Assembly: GCA_965240325.2 (NCBI GenBank) | Contig: OZ251229.1 | Span: 124,001-188,000 of the forward strand | Length of the DNA stretch: 64,000 bases | Origin: Rebecca billardiae RCC1528 | Lineage: Eukaryota > Haptophyta | Direction of reading: 5' to 3' | Shown here: piece after piece, positions 20,482 to 30,958 of the stretch | Layout: each line of letters starts with the position of its first letter | How positions within the stretch are numbered: the stretch's first letter is position 1 | Notes under the pieces: generated by a model | What the model saw: the letters and a program-made list of their open reading frames with translations, nothing else | Databases searched by the model: none | Told to the model about the DNA's origin: nothing | Translations under genes and position numbers: made by a program

Positions 20482-22361
20482 TCACGGCCGTGGGCCGGTG
20501 AGCGGCGGGTGGCTGCCGAGCGGCGAGGCGGCCCGCTGCATCGGCCGCGCCGCCGTCGCGTCGGCCCCTTGGCCCCAGCCGCCCGCGCACCCGCTGCCGC
20601 ACGGCGCGCCGCCCGCGCCACTCGGCGAGTCCGCCGCTGCGGGCGGTGCGCGTGCCGCTGCGGGTGTGCTGAAGTCGGCTGCGCCCGCGCCGTGGCGCGC
20701 GCGCGGGCTCGCGCCGCCGGAGGGCGAGAGGCGGCGCAGGGCGGCGATGGTGGGCGAGCACGCAGACGGGTCGCACTCCCGCGCGGCGATCTCGCCGAGG
20801 CTGCTGAAGTAGGGGTGGCGCAGCGCAGCGCGAGCGCTGGGCCGTGCGGGCGGGTCGCACGCGAGCAGCAGCTGCGCGGCGGCGCGCACGGGCGGCGCGT
20901 GCGGCGGCGTGCAGCGTGAGCAGGCGGGCGAGGCGCGCGCGCGCGCGCGTGGGGCGGAAGGGGCGCGCGCGCGCGCGCGCGGGCGCGCGCACCTCCATCA
21001 GCGCGAGCGCCTGCGCGTCCGCCGCCGCCCTGGGCGCGACGCTCGCCAGCGGCACCGGCCGCCAGCGCGGGAACTGAGGCTGGTAGCCGGGCAGCGCGCA
21101 CAGCGCGGGCGTGGCCTCGGCCGAGGGCGAGCCGCGGCAGCGGAAGATGCGGAAGAGCTGGTCGATCTCCGAGTCGCCCATGAAGAGGGCGGTGCCCGTG
21201 AGCATCTCGACGAAGATGCACCCGGCGGACCACAGCTGCGCGAGCGAGCGCGCGCGGTCGGGCGGCGCGCGTGAGCGGCGTCGCCGCGGCGCGCTGCAGC
21301 CCGCCGCCCGCGGCGCGCGCGCGCGCGCGCGCGGCGCGCACGTCGACGGCCGTGGCGTAGTGCTCGGAGCAGAGCAAGATCTCGGGCGCGCGGTACCACA
21401 GCGTCACCACCTCGTGCGTGTACGAGCGGTCGGGCAGCCGCAGCGCGCGCGAGAGCCCGAAGTCGGCGATCTGTAGCCGGCCGGTGCGCACGTCGATCAG
21501 CAGGTTCTGCGGCTTCAGGTCGCGGTGCAGCACGCGGTGCGCGTGGCAGAAGGCGATGCCGGCGAGCAGCTGGAACAGGTACGACTGCCACGCCGCGCGC
21601 GCGAGCCGTGCGGGCGCGGGCAGCGGGTCACGGCGCGCGCCGCGCCGAGCGCGGAGCGGCGCGCGGAGCCGCCCGCCTCGGGCCGCGCCGCCGCGCGCGC
21701 ACCCGCACTGTGCCCTCGGGGAGGCCGTCGCGCGACATCTGCGAGTCCATCAGCTGCTTCAGGTCGGTCTCGACAAAGTCGAACACGAGGTACAGCTTGC
21801 GCGGCTCGTGCACGACGTCGAGCAGCCTGGCGCGCGGCACGCGGCACGGCCGCACCGCGCGATCCGCGTTGGCGGCCGCGCGTGCCGAGCGGGCGGCCGC
21901 GCGGCGCGAGCCGCCACATCGGCGCGTGCGCACCGGCCCCGCGCCCTCCTCCACTCCGTCCTTCCCGCCCGCCGTGCGCGCACCACACACACACGCGCAC
22001 ACACACGCGCGCACACACGCGCGCACCTGATCACGTTGTCGTGCCGCAGCTCTTTGAGCAGAGAGACCTCGCGGATGGCGGTGGTGGGGATGCCGTCGTC
22101 CTCGAGGTCGAGCCGGATCTTTTTGAGCGCGACGGGGAGGCTGGTCGTCAGGTCAAGCGCCTTGTACACCACGCCGTACGTCCCTGCGCGCGCGGCGCGT
22201 GCGCCGGCCGTGAGCCGGGCGCAAACGCGCGCGCGCACGGCGGCGCGCTGCGGGCGCGCGCCGCGCGCGGCGGGGGCGCGCCGCGCGGCGGACGGGAAGC
22301 TGTGCCCGCTGCAGAGCGACGTACCCTCGCCGACCTTGTCGATTTTGTGGTACCGCTCCAT
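20482..22361 (-). CDS. Cyclin-dependent kinase, PTTAIRE type
   Basis: Six exons on the minus strand: 22361-22325, 22183-22027, 21826-21703, 21584-21342, 21235-20993, 20871-20482; total 1194 nt, 397 aa, all five junctions GT-AG and in phase. A Ser/Thr kinase of the CDK1/2 group: GEGTYG glycine loop (11-16) with conserved Thr14-Tyr15 inhibitory sites, Lys33, PTTAIRE cyclin-binding helix (45-51), HRDLKPQN (Asp128), DFG (146-148), activating Thr162 in [15 protein letters not shown], and HPYF near the end of the lobe. It should bind a cyclin and drive the cell cycle. PTTAIRE instead of PSTAIRE and a ~100-residue Ala/Pro/Ser-rich tail after HPYF depart from canonical CDK1 (~300 aa), so a lineage-specific CDK is possible. 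Introns are full of alternating GC or CA repeats. Confidence 0.93.
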
Positions 22362-22915
22362 GGCGCGCGCGCCAAGAGCGCGCGCGGGACGGCGCTCTCC
22401 GGACGCTCTGGCCGTACCGACGCGCGTGATGCGAAGCCCGCGTCTCCCAATCGCGGGCGTGGCCCAGCGTGGGAGTCCGATGCTCCGCCGAAGCGCTGGC
22501 GCGGCGGGTTCGTGGCGGATGGGTTCGCTTCAGCAAAGGAATGAAAGGCTTCAGTACGAGATTTTTGATACTAATCAGGTTCAAGGTTCATTAGGTTCGC
22601 CTCGCGAGTCGCGAAAGCGGTCGGGCCGCGACCTTTCCCACCTTTGAAAGGCTTTGATCATGAGCGGCCTACTGGTAAATGGAGGCGTTCTGATCCCAGG
22701 GGGTACCGTCGAGGCTTATACTCATCTCCCAGCATATCATTTGGGGTGCGTATTTATGACGTATTCAGACCCGTCAGCCTGATGATAGTCCGTGTTCAGA
22801 ACATCGTTGATAAATGAACATCGGGTAATACTTATGGTTGTTCAAGTTACGGCCCTTGGTTGGTTATGCTGAGCCAAATAATATACAGAAAAGATGTCAT
22901 ATCGAATAATCTCAA
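22362..22915. other. Intergenic upstream of CDK and left edge of LINE remnant
   Basis: GC-rich next to the CDK start, then AT-rich from ~22530. No gene seen. The LINE reading frame emerges abruptly from the AT-rich part, which fits a 5' truncation point near 22900. Confidence 0.5.
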
Positions 22916-24826
22916 TTGACGGCGGTCGATCCACGTCAAAGAATGATCCACGTTCTCCTGCCGCTCCGAGCCACCAGGGCCTTCGTGGGCACCGAACCTT
23001 CCTCCGAAGACGTGGACCGCACTGTATGCAACCTGTGTGCGGACTGGGCAGCCAAGCGAGTGGCTGTAGATGGCATGGACCCATCACACATGCTAGGAAA
23101 GAACGTCTGGCTCCCTGCAGCATATGGGCTGGTGGACACTGCAGGGGCTCTCCTGCAGTCAGGGCCCCTCCCCGTCAGGAGGCTGGTAATAGAGCGCGCC
23201 CGCAGAGCAGCCCTGGAGGCGCGCCTGGATCCCACCCCTGGCAACGACGAGTCCCCCGAACAGGCGGCAGAGAGGCAGCGCAGGAGCGCCAAGTACGCCA
23301 TCAAGATGGGGGACGACTCCCTACACACCCAGGAATCCACCCTCTCGCTGCGGAACCAGTTCACCAAGCCAGAGCGCCTCACCAAGTTCGTCCTCAGGTG
23401 CTGCGTCGGGGCGCTGGAGTATAATCAAGATGCTGCAGGGGCCAACCCAGGATTGGATGCAGTCCCATATAGCCAGCAATGGCCGGACTGCACGCTGGGC
23501 ACCGACTGTCTGTTCTGCCTCGAGGCAGGATCGGACGCCCCTGGGCCGGACTCTGCCACGCACGTCTTCTGTGACTGCCCCCACGCCGACGCCAGGAGCA
23601 TGGCACAGCATAGCATCATCCGGATGCTTGACAAGCGCACTGGCGGCAGGATGCCGATGCAAGACAGGCAAGACCTGGCAGAGCAGGCTACAGCCCACCG
23701 GCACTACTATGCGGGCCAGATCCCCAAGGCAGTAGTGGCAGCCGCCCAGGAGAGCGCAAAACAGTACCCCTGGCGGACCGCGCGGGACGGGGGAGACAGT
23801 AACAGCGCCTCTGCCGATGCAGACCAGTCAGACGAGCAGGATGGCCAGCCAGCCGGGCGGGACGGCAGCTACAAGGTGGGAAGCTTACACTCTACCATCG
23901 TCAGCGTCACCACCCACATCCACCACAAGCGCCTCGAGCTAGCTACAGCTGGGACGGAGGGCCGCCAGCGCCGGTACGACCTCGCGCACTTCCTCACCGC
24001 TCTCCGCCGCGGCCGCCTCACAGGGGGAGCGAGCCCCAGAGATGGGCAGACCCAGGGATCGTCCGCCAGCGGCCCAAGACTCACACCCTCCCCTGACCGA
24101 ACACAGGGCCCCCGACCCCCATCAAGCAGCCAGGAGGGCCCAGCAGGGGGGCGCCAGCCCCCGGCCGGCAGCAGGGCCCCTCCACCCCCTGGCCCACTGG
24201 CCCAGCAGGAACCTGGCCAACAGGCCCTCAATGCCTACTATGCAGCAGCTGAACTGCAGGATGCTGACGTCGATGGCACTGGTGCCAACTGCGGGTTCCT
24301 TGCGGTACTGGGCGTCACCCGCGCAGGGGCCCGCGAAGACCCAGCAGGGGCAACCAGGAGCGCCCAGGCACTGAGGCAAGCCACCGTACAGCACGCCCTG
24401 TCCCTGAGTGCGCAGCACCAGGGGGTCCTGGCGGCCGCAGTGGCCCTCCAGCCGGCCCACCTCGAGCCCGATGGGAGCGCACAGAGGGCAGCAGCAGCGG
24501 CTGCCACCCTGGGCACGGTTCGAGAGGCTGGCACCCCGTTGGCAGATGCACTCCTCCCCTGTGTGGCAGCAGGGGCGAACACCACAGTCGTCCTGGTCAC
24601 CAGAGACCCTCACACCGGCGCCCCTCTTCGTATGGTCCAGGTCTTCCACAGCCCAGGCTCCCCCCAGTACAACCGGCACGACCCGCTGCACATTGAGGTG
24701 CTACCCTGGCCCCAAGTGGCCACCAGGCTGGCAGCGGGCGCACTCGGACAGACCAGGGTCATCTCTCACTGGAGAGGCCATTACAGGACCACAGTCCCAA
24801 GGGCACTGCCAGGTCAGGCCCACTGA
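22916..24826 (+). mobile_element. 5'-truncated LINE ORF with zinc-binding and OTU-like ends
   Basis: An open frame of about 637 codons with no ATG at its left edge (nearest codon is TTG), so it is a fragment of a longer ORF. The N-terminal part resembles the region after reverse transcriptase in non-LTR elements, including a Cys/His cluster (CLFCLEAGSD ... HVFCDCPHAD, ~23508-23590) like the RT-associated zinc-binding domain. A Pro-rich linker follows. The last ~180 residues look like an OTU-type cysteine protease: GANCGFLAV near 24280 for the Cys and WRGHYRTTV near 24775 for the His. Dualen/RandI LINEs of green algae are known to carry OTU-like domains; membership there is inference. Codon use is less GC-biased than host genes. 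The frame is uninterrupted, so loss is by truncation rather than decay. Confidence 0.65.
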
Positions 24827-24902
24827 GGCCACGGGCCCGCAGGCAGAACTCAGGCTGGCCAGAGGCCCCTGCTGGGGAGTGTGGGGGAACTGCCCAAGCG
24901 CC

Positions 24903-24919
24903 GGGGGGGGGGGGGGGGG
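24903..24919. repeat. Run of 17 G
   Basis: A homopolymer 76 bp after the LINE ORF stop, in its presumed 3' untranslated region; sequencing length may be unreliable. Confidence 0.85.
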
Positions 24920-25002
24920 AGGAGGAGGACGAGCTCAACCAGAACCACCAGGCCCAGCAGAGACACGACCATCCCCCACAAGTACCGGAACCAGTCCCCG
25001 AC

Positions 25003-25385
25003 GGCGAGTCCAACTACTACTAACTTCGGCGAGTCCAACTACTACAAACTTCGGCGAGTCCAACTACTACTAACTTCGGCGAGTCCAACTACTACTAACT
25101 TCGGCGAGTCCAACTACTACTAACTTCGGCGAGTCCAACTACTACTAACTTCGGCGAGTCCAACTACTACTAACTTCGGCGAGTCCAACTACGACTACTA
25201 ACTTCGGCGAGTCCAACTACTACTAACTTCGGCGAGTCCAACTACTACTACTAACTTCGGCGAGTCCAACTACTACTAACTCAGGCGAGTCCAACTACTA
25301 CTAACTTCGGCGAGTCCAACTACTACCAACTTCGGCGAGTCCAACTACTACTAACTCAGGCGAGTCCAACTACTATTAACTTCGG
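25003..25385. repeat. 25-bp minisatellite, ~15 copies
   Basis: Unit about GGCGAGTCCAACTACTACTA followed by ACTTC; roughly fifteen head-to-tail copies with small variants (extra CTA or GAC triplets, TCA for TTC). It starts ~175 bp after the LINE stop, so it is probably part of the element's 3' tail. Confidence 0.93.
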
Positions 25386-25672
25386 CCACAACATCACCCA
25401 CCAGCTGCTGACCAAGAACAGGCTACACCATCGTCCACCATGACCTGCCACTGACCAAGTAGGCGACGACATCATCCGCACCAGCTGCTGACCAAGTAGG
25501 GGACGGCCTGGCCGACGCCAACATGCTCACTCGCCTTTGATTTCGTACCCATGCACTTCCTGGTGGGCCTGACGACGTCCGGACGACGACAACAACGACA
25601 TCCGCCATGGGGACCAACATCAACGCGCTCACACCACTGCCACTGCTGCAAGCTTCGACCAGTACCACTACA

Positions 25673-25732
25673 GACGAATCAGGAGAGCTGCGCCCTCGTG
25701 CCTGTGTCTTTAAATCATAGAATTGGTCCAAA
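25673..25732 (+). repeat. Dispersed repeat, copy of 10101-10158
   Basis: Matches the reverse complement of 10101-10158 with a handful of changes. It ends 30 bp before the start codon of the AIG1-like gene, so it may include that gene's promoter or 5' leader. Confidence 0.65.
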
Positions 25733-25763
25733 GGTGGCGACCTTACGTGTCCCGCTCCGCGCG

Positions 25764-26621
25764 ATGGCGGCGCGCGCGTCGACGGCGTGCTGCTTGCTCA
25801 TCGTCGTGGGCGCAGTGGCGCTGAGCGTCGCGCGCCTCGGCGCGGGCGCCGCGGCCGATGGTTTGGACGCTTCGCGAGCGCACGAGCCGCCCTCGCCCGC
25901 GCTCTCGCTCGCGCTGCGCGCCCTCGCCGCGTGCGCGTGGACGTACACGCTCGCGCACTCGTACACAGACCGCACCCCGCTCAAGATCGAGCACCGCGGG
26001 ACGGCGGTGTACGTGCGCGGGCTCGGGCGCTTCGTCACGTTCACGCTGTGGTGCAACTGCCTCGTCGCGCTGTACTGGTGGGCGAGCGCGGCCGACACCG
26101 CGCTGGGCGCGCTCGGCGGCGCGCCCGCGGCGCGCGCCGCCGCGCGCGCGTGCGCGCGCGTGCTGTGGGCCGTCGTGCTGCCGCTGTCGTGGCTCGTGGC
26201 GATGGTGGTCTCGTTCGTGCTCATCCCTGTGGGCCGGCGCACCGACCCCGAGCGCGTCGCGGTGATGCTCCGGTGGCGCCCGCTCTTCCTGCACAACGGG
26301 TACGTGCTGAGCTGCGCGGCCGAGCTGCTCGTCTCGCGCCCGCCCATGGACGCGACGCGCTGGCCGGTGATGCTGCTCTTCGGCACGGGGTACCTGCTCT
26401 TCGCGTACGTGATGTACCTGCGGCTCGGCGTGTTCGCGTACTTCTTCCTCGACCCCACCTTCGGCTGGGCGCCCCTCGCGTACCTCGCGCTGCTCGGGCT
26501 GGTGATGCTCTGCTTCCACGCGTGCGCCGCGGTGAGCGCGTGGCTGGCGGCGACCACCTCGCCCGCGCTCGGCGGCGTGCTGCTCGTCGGCGCCGCGCTG
26601 GGCACGTGCACCTGGCGCTAG
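25764..26621 (+). CDS. Multi-pass membrane protein, AIG1/FAR-17a-like
   Basis: Single exon, 285 aa from the ATG of MAARASTACC to TAG. About six hydrophobic helices: residues ~5-25, ~50-70, a helix around FVTFTLWCNCLVALYWW, one around VLPLSWLVAMVVSFVL, one around WPVMLLFGTGYLLFAYVMYL and a last near the C-terminus. The spacing of an aromatic 'TLWCN' helix, a His-Asn (FLHNGY) followed by an Glu-containing helix, and a C-terminal YFFLDP segment resemble AIG1/ADTRP proteins, which hydrolyse fatty-acid esters of hydroxy fatty acids. That family match is tentative; at minimum this is an integral membrane protein. The repeat 25673-25732 lies immediately upstream. Confidence 0.6.
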   Translation: MAARASTACCLLIVVGAVALSVARLGAGAAADGLDASRAHEPPSPALSLALRALAACAWTYTLAHSYTDRTPLKIEHRGTAVYVRGLGRFVTFTLWCNCLVALYWWASAADTALGALGGAPAARAAARACARVLWAVVLPLSWLVAMVVSFVLIPVGRRTDPERVAVMLRWRPLFLHNGYVLSCAAELLVSRPPMDATRWPVMLLFGTGYLLFAYVMYLRLGVFAYFFLDPTFGWAPLAYLALLGLVMLCFHACAAVSAWLAATTSPALGGVLLVGAALGTCTWR

Positions 26622-26929
26622 CCGTTTGGAGTCGCGCTGGGAACAGTACCACGGCCGTGGCTGGGGAAATCGCTTCAGACAAGTTTCAATGAAAGTTCTA
26701 CTAGACGCCTCTTAGCAGCGGTCTCGCGCGACGTGCCGTGTGGCGTTTCGCTGTCGGACTCGGGTGTGTCACTGCCAGTGCCATCACGATTTCAGATTGC
26801 TACAATCATATCGCCGAGCTGCTACAGTATTCATCATGCGTGGCTTGCGGCATCCATCGTGTGTGTGGCCGCTGAGCGCGCTTGAACAGTTCCCGCTCGC
26901 GGCCAGCGGGCATCGTCCACCAACGGACG
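26622..26929. other. Intergenic
   Basis: 308 bp between two co-directional genes. Nothing recognisable; presumably terminator of the first and promoter of the carboxypeptidase gene. Confidence 0.5.
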
Positions 26930-29479
26930 ATGTCGAAGGCGAGCGTGGACAAGGGCACGGTGAAGGAGCTGGCGGGGACGCTGCAGAACGTGTCGCTCCC
27001 GCCGAGCGTGCGCATCTCCGCCGCCGAGAGCATCCTCAACCTCTCGAAGAATGGTGCGCGCGCGCGCGCGCGCGCGCGCGCACGCCGCGCGCCGCGCCGC
27101 GCCGCGCACGCCGCCCACGCGCGCGCGCGCGCGCGCGCCGCGCGTCGACGGCGCGCCGCGCCGCCGCGCAGAGCAAGGCTGCGCGATGCTCTGCTCGTCC
27201 AGCGCGATCCACGCGCTCCTCTCCGCGATCAAGGAGCACGGCGACTCGGCCGAGCTGCTGCGGATCGCGTGCCGCGCGATCTGCAACCTGTACAAGTTTG
27301 ACGGCAAGCTGGTGGCGGTGGTGGCGCGGCTGCAGGGCGCGATCGAGGCGCTGCTCGGGTCGGTGCGCGCGCACACGCACGGGCCCGACCGCCGGCTGCT
27401 GCAGTGGCTCCTCTGCGCCCTCTCCGACGTCTCGCACACGGGGCACAACACGGCGGCGCTCGTGCGCGCGAGCGGGCTGCCGATCGTGCTCGGCGCGCTG
27501 CTCGCGCACCTGAAGGTGGAGCACCTCGCGCTGCCGTGCCTGTACGTGCTGGTGAACGTGGCGCGCACGCCCGCGCACGTGCCCCTCCTCGTCGCCGAGG
27601 GCGGCGTGCCCGCGCTCCTCGCCGCGCTGGTGGCGCACCTGGGGCACGCGCTGCTCGTGCGCACCGCGCTCACGCTGCTGCGCGCGCTCGTGGTGGACGA
27701 CGCGAGCGTGCTGACGTTCGCGGGGGACGGGGCGTACCGCATCGTGCTCGCGGTGATCCAGGCGCACGCGCCCGACGCCGAGCGCCTCGACGTCGTCAAG
27801 CTCGCCGCCTCCGTGCTGTGGCGCATGTACTACGCGCGCCACCCGATGGGCGGCCTGCTGCAGGCGTGGAGCGTGTACGACACGCGCTCGCAGGGCGCGC
27901 AGGGCGGGGCGCTGTCGGACGGCACGCAGGGGGAGAACACGTCGTCGGCGGACGAGGAGGACGCCGACGCCGCCGCCGCCGCCGCCGCCGCGCCCGCCGA
28001 GCCCGACGCCACCGCGTCCTCCGCCGCGCCGGGCGGCGGCGGCGACGGCGGCAGCCGGCTGCCGCGCGCAGAGATGGTGCTTGGTGGGCCCGACCACAGC
28101 GCGAGCGCGCACCCGCCCGCCGAGCCGACGCTCGAGGCGTGCTCGGCGCTGCGGATGGCGGAGCGCGTGGCGCAGTGCATCGCGCTCGACGCCGAGCGCC
28201 TCGTCTACCCCACCGGCCGCCCCGACCAGCCGCGCGCGCCCGCGCCGCCGCGCGCGGGCGGCGCGCCGCTGCCCGGCTACGTGCCGCACGCGCCGCCCGT
28301 CGTGTACGACGCGTGCGCGCCGGGCGCGGGCGCGGCGGCGGGGGGCGAGAGCGCGGGCGGCGCGCCGGGCTGCCTGCGCTTCAGCTCGGGCTTCGAGTCC
28401 GCCAACCTGCGCCGCGCCATCCGCGTGCGTGAGCGCGAGTACGACCTCGTGCTGGCGTGCGACGCCAACACGCGCGGGCACACGCAGTGGTTCTACTTCG
28501 GGGTGGCGGGCATGGTGCCGGGCGTGCCGTACAAGCTGAACATCGTGAACCTGCTGAAGAGCGACTCGCTCTTCGCGCACGGGATGCGCCCGCTGCTCTA
28601 CTCGACCACCGCCGCCGCGCGGCACGGGTCGGGCTGGGTGCGCGTGGGCGCAGACATCTGCTACTACCAGAACGAGCACCCGGTGAGGCCCGACGAGTAC
28701 GCGGCGGCGGCGCAGGCGGGCTGGGGCGCGCGCAAGAAGCGCAACGCCAAGGACAAGGCGGACGCCGCGACGTACTACACGCTCACGTTCACCGTCGTCT
28801 TCGAGCACGGCGGCGACGACGAGCTCGCGTACATCGCGCAGTGCTACCCCTACACGTACTCGCAGCTCACGGCCACGCTGGCGCACCTCCAGGCGAAGCC
28901 GGACGCGCCCTCGAGGCTGCGCGTCGAGACGCTGTGCTCGTCGCTGGCGGGGCACGCGGTGCACGTGCTCACCATCACCGACTTCCTCGCGCCGCCCGAG
29001 GAGATCCGCGCGCGGCGCACCGTCGTGCTCACCGCGCGCGTCCACCCCGGCGAGTCGAACGCGTCTTGGATGATGGACGGGCTGCTGCGCGCGCTGCTGG
29101 CGGACAGCAGGGTGGCCGCCGAGCTGCGGAGCGCGCTCGTCTTCCGGATCGTGCCGTGCCTCAACCCGGACGGGGTGATCCTGGGGAACTACCGGTGCAG
29201 CCTCTCGGGCGAGGACCTCAACCGCTCGTGGGCCGAGCCGCAGCTCGACAAGCACCCGACCATCCACGCGACCAAGGAGCTGATCGCGCGCGCGGCCGCG
29301 GACGAGTCGCTGCTGCTCTTCTGCGACCTGCACGGCCACTCGCGCAAGAAGGCGGCGTTCATGTACGGCGTGGAGGCGGCGGTGCCGAGGGGCGAGAAGG
29401 GCGCGGCGCCGCAGGCGGGCGGCGCCGCGGGCGCGGGCGCGGGCGGGAGTGGCGGCGGCGGGAGCGGGGCCGGCGGCGG

Positions 29480-29513
<34 letters not shown>

Positions 29514-30251
29514 GCCGCCAGCGGCGGCGCCAGCGGCGCGGCCGCCGCTGCGGAGGCGGGGAAGGGCGGCGGCGGCGCGTCCGACCGCCCCGCGCGCCCG
29601 CCGATGCACGAGCGCGTCTTCCCGCTGCTGCTCTCGCGCCTCTCGCCCACCTTCGCCTTCGGCTCGTGTTCGTTCAAGGTGCTGCGCTCCAAGGAGGCGA
29701 CGGGCCGGGTGGTCGTGAGCCGAACCTTCTCGCTCGTGCACTCGTACACGCTCGAGGCGTCGTTCTGCGGGCCGGACGGGCCGCTGGCTGAGGGCGCGCC
29801 CGAGCTGCACTACTCCACAGCCGACCTCCAGGGGCTCGGCCACGCGTTTGTGCAGGTGCAAGCGCGCGCGCGCGCGTTCGCGCGCGCGCCTCCCAGCTGC
29901 CCTCACGCCGGCCGCCCTACCCTACCCTGCCCTACCCTGCCCTACCGCCCTCCCCCGCCGTGGCAGGCGCTGCACGCGTTCGCCCACCCGTCCCGCACCG
30001 AGTACAACAAGGCGCTGGCGGAGCTCGAGGAGGGCGTCGCCGCCGCGGGCGGCGGCAACGACGGCTCGGACGAGGACGGCGAGGCCGCAGACAAGCCGGC
30101 CGGCACAAGGCGCAAGTCGGTCGCGGCCGGCGGCGGCGGGAGCGGGGGCGGCGGGGGTGCGGCGCCGCCCAAGGTGCGCAAGAAGCCGTCGGACACCGAG
30201 CTGAGCAGGCGGCGGCGCAAGAAGCATGCAGACCTCGCCGCGACCAAGTAG
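26930..30251 (+). CDS. Cytosolic carboxypeptidase (CCP/Nna1-like) with ARM repeats
   Basis: Exons 26930-27053, 27172-29855 and 29967-30251; 1030 aa, both introns GT-AG. The start is the ATG of MSKASVDKGT. An N-terminal armadillo-like helical region (~1-300; e.g. AIHALLSAIKEHG, LRIACRAICNLYK) is followed by a low-complexity linker, the CCP N-domain (~420-600) and an M14D zinc peptidase. Zinc and catalytic residues are visible: His666 and Glu669 (HPGES), His762 (DLHGHS) and Glu903 (YTLEASF). These enzymes shorten glutamate chains on tubulin, in cytosol and cilia, so the gene implies glutamylated axonemes or a microtubule role. A ~60-residue Gly/Ala insert (about 29400-29580) interrupts the catalytic domain after MYGVE. 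The second intron is a multiple of three and has a CCCTA-rich tract. Confidence 0.93.
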
Positions 30252-30538
30252 CCGCCGGGCCCGCCTGGTCGGCGCCGGGCCGCCGCGGGGCACGGCGCGC
30301 CACGTCCGCGCTGCCAGGGCCTGACGAGCCGGGCCGGCGGCCCGCCTAGCGCACGTGCTGCGCGTGGCACGGACCTTCTTGCGCCAATAAGTAGCCATGT
30401 GCAATGGCACTCACGTGCAGCGAGTGCCATCGTGCCATGGGAGAGGACCAGCTAGGTGAATCCGCCGCCATTGTCACGACTGGACGACGAAATCTGGCCA
30501 CGACCTTCATCATCGGCGTGCGTCACGCGGCGGCAGCC

Positions 30539-30958
30539 ATGCGCATCTTGCTGCGCAGCCTCGCAGCTTGGCGCCTGGCGCCTGCGCACGGGGCATGGGC
30601 GCGAGCGCACGCGCACCCGCCCTCTGCTCGAACGGCGCGCGTGCGTCTCCTCTCGTCCGAGCCGCAGAGCGCGCCGCCGGCCGCGCCGGCCGCGCCCCAG
30701 CGCAGTGCCGCCGAGACGCTGCCGTTCAAAGTGTTCCGCACCAACTACAATGAGCTGCCCGTCTACTCGGACTACCGCAACGGGAGGACGCGCGTGCTCA
30801 CGCTCGTCCGGAAATACGCTGGCGACGCGGACGCCCTCGCGAAGCGGCTCGCGCGGCTGTGTGACCAGCCGCAGACCGTCGTGAAGACGGGGCGCATCGA
30901 GATCAAGGGCCTGCACGTGCGCAAGGTGCGCGCCTACCTGCAGTCGCTCGGCTTCTGA
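30539..30958 (+). CDS. MRPL49: Mitochondrial large-subunit ribosomal protein mL49 (Img2 family)
   Basis: Single exon, 139 aa. The start is the ATG of MRILLRSLAAWRLAP, which begins an Arg/Ala-rich, acid-free presequence ending near VRLLSSEP, typical of mitochondrial import; an upstream in-frame codon would add 45 residues but destroy this. The mature part has the family core: FKVFRTNYNELPVYSDY, RTRVLTLVRKYAGD and KTGRIEIKGLHVRKVRAYL at the C-terminus. It belongs to the mitoribosome large subunit. Length and end fit the family. Converges with the repeat protein at 31726-32733. Confidence 0.9.
   Translation: MRILLRSLAAWRLAPAHGAWARAHAHPPSARTARVRLLSSEPQSAPPAAPAAPQRSAAETLPFKVFRTNYNELPVYSDYRNGRTRVLTLVRKYAGDADALAKRLARLCDQPQTVVKTGRIEIKGLHVRKVRAYLQSLGF

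Larger units (their letters stand above)
24827..25763. other. LINE 3' region and intergenic up to the AIG1-like gene
   Basis: Holds the G-run, the 25-bp minisatellite and, at 25673-25732, a dispersed repeat shared with 10101-10158. No host gene seen. A degraded second copy of motifs (GCTGCTGACCAAG at two places, ~25405 and ~25480) suggests further tandem structure. Confidence 0.5.

Noticed and set aside
25003-25385. CRISPR array
   Set aside because: Units are contiguous with no unique spacers; it is a minisatellite in a eukaryotic context.
27036-29906. A 956-codon minus-strand frame opposite the carboxypeptidase
   Set aside because: Shadow of a gene with clear catalytic motifs on the plus strand.
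29918-29950. CCCTA-like repeats resembling telomere units
   Set aside because: Lies inside a well-supported GT-AG intron of the carboxypeptidase gene and is short and irregular; a pyrimidine-rich tract before the acceptor explains it.
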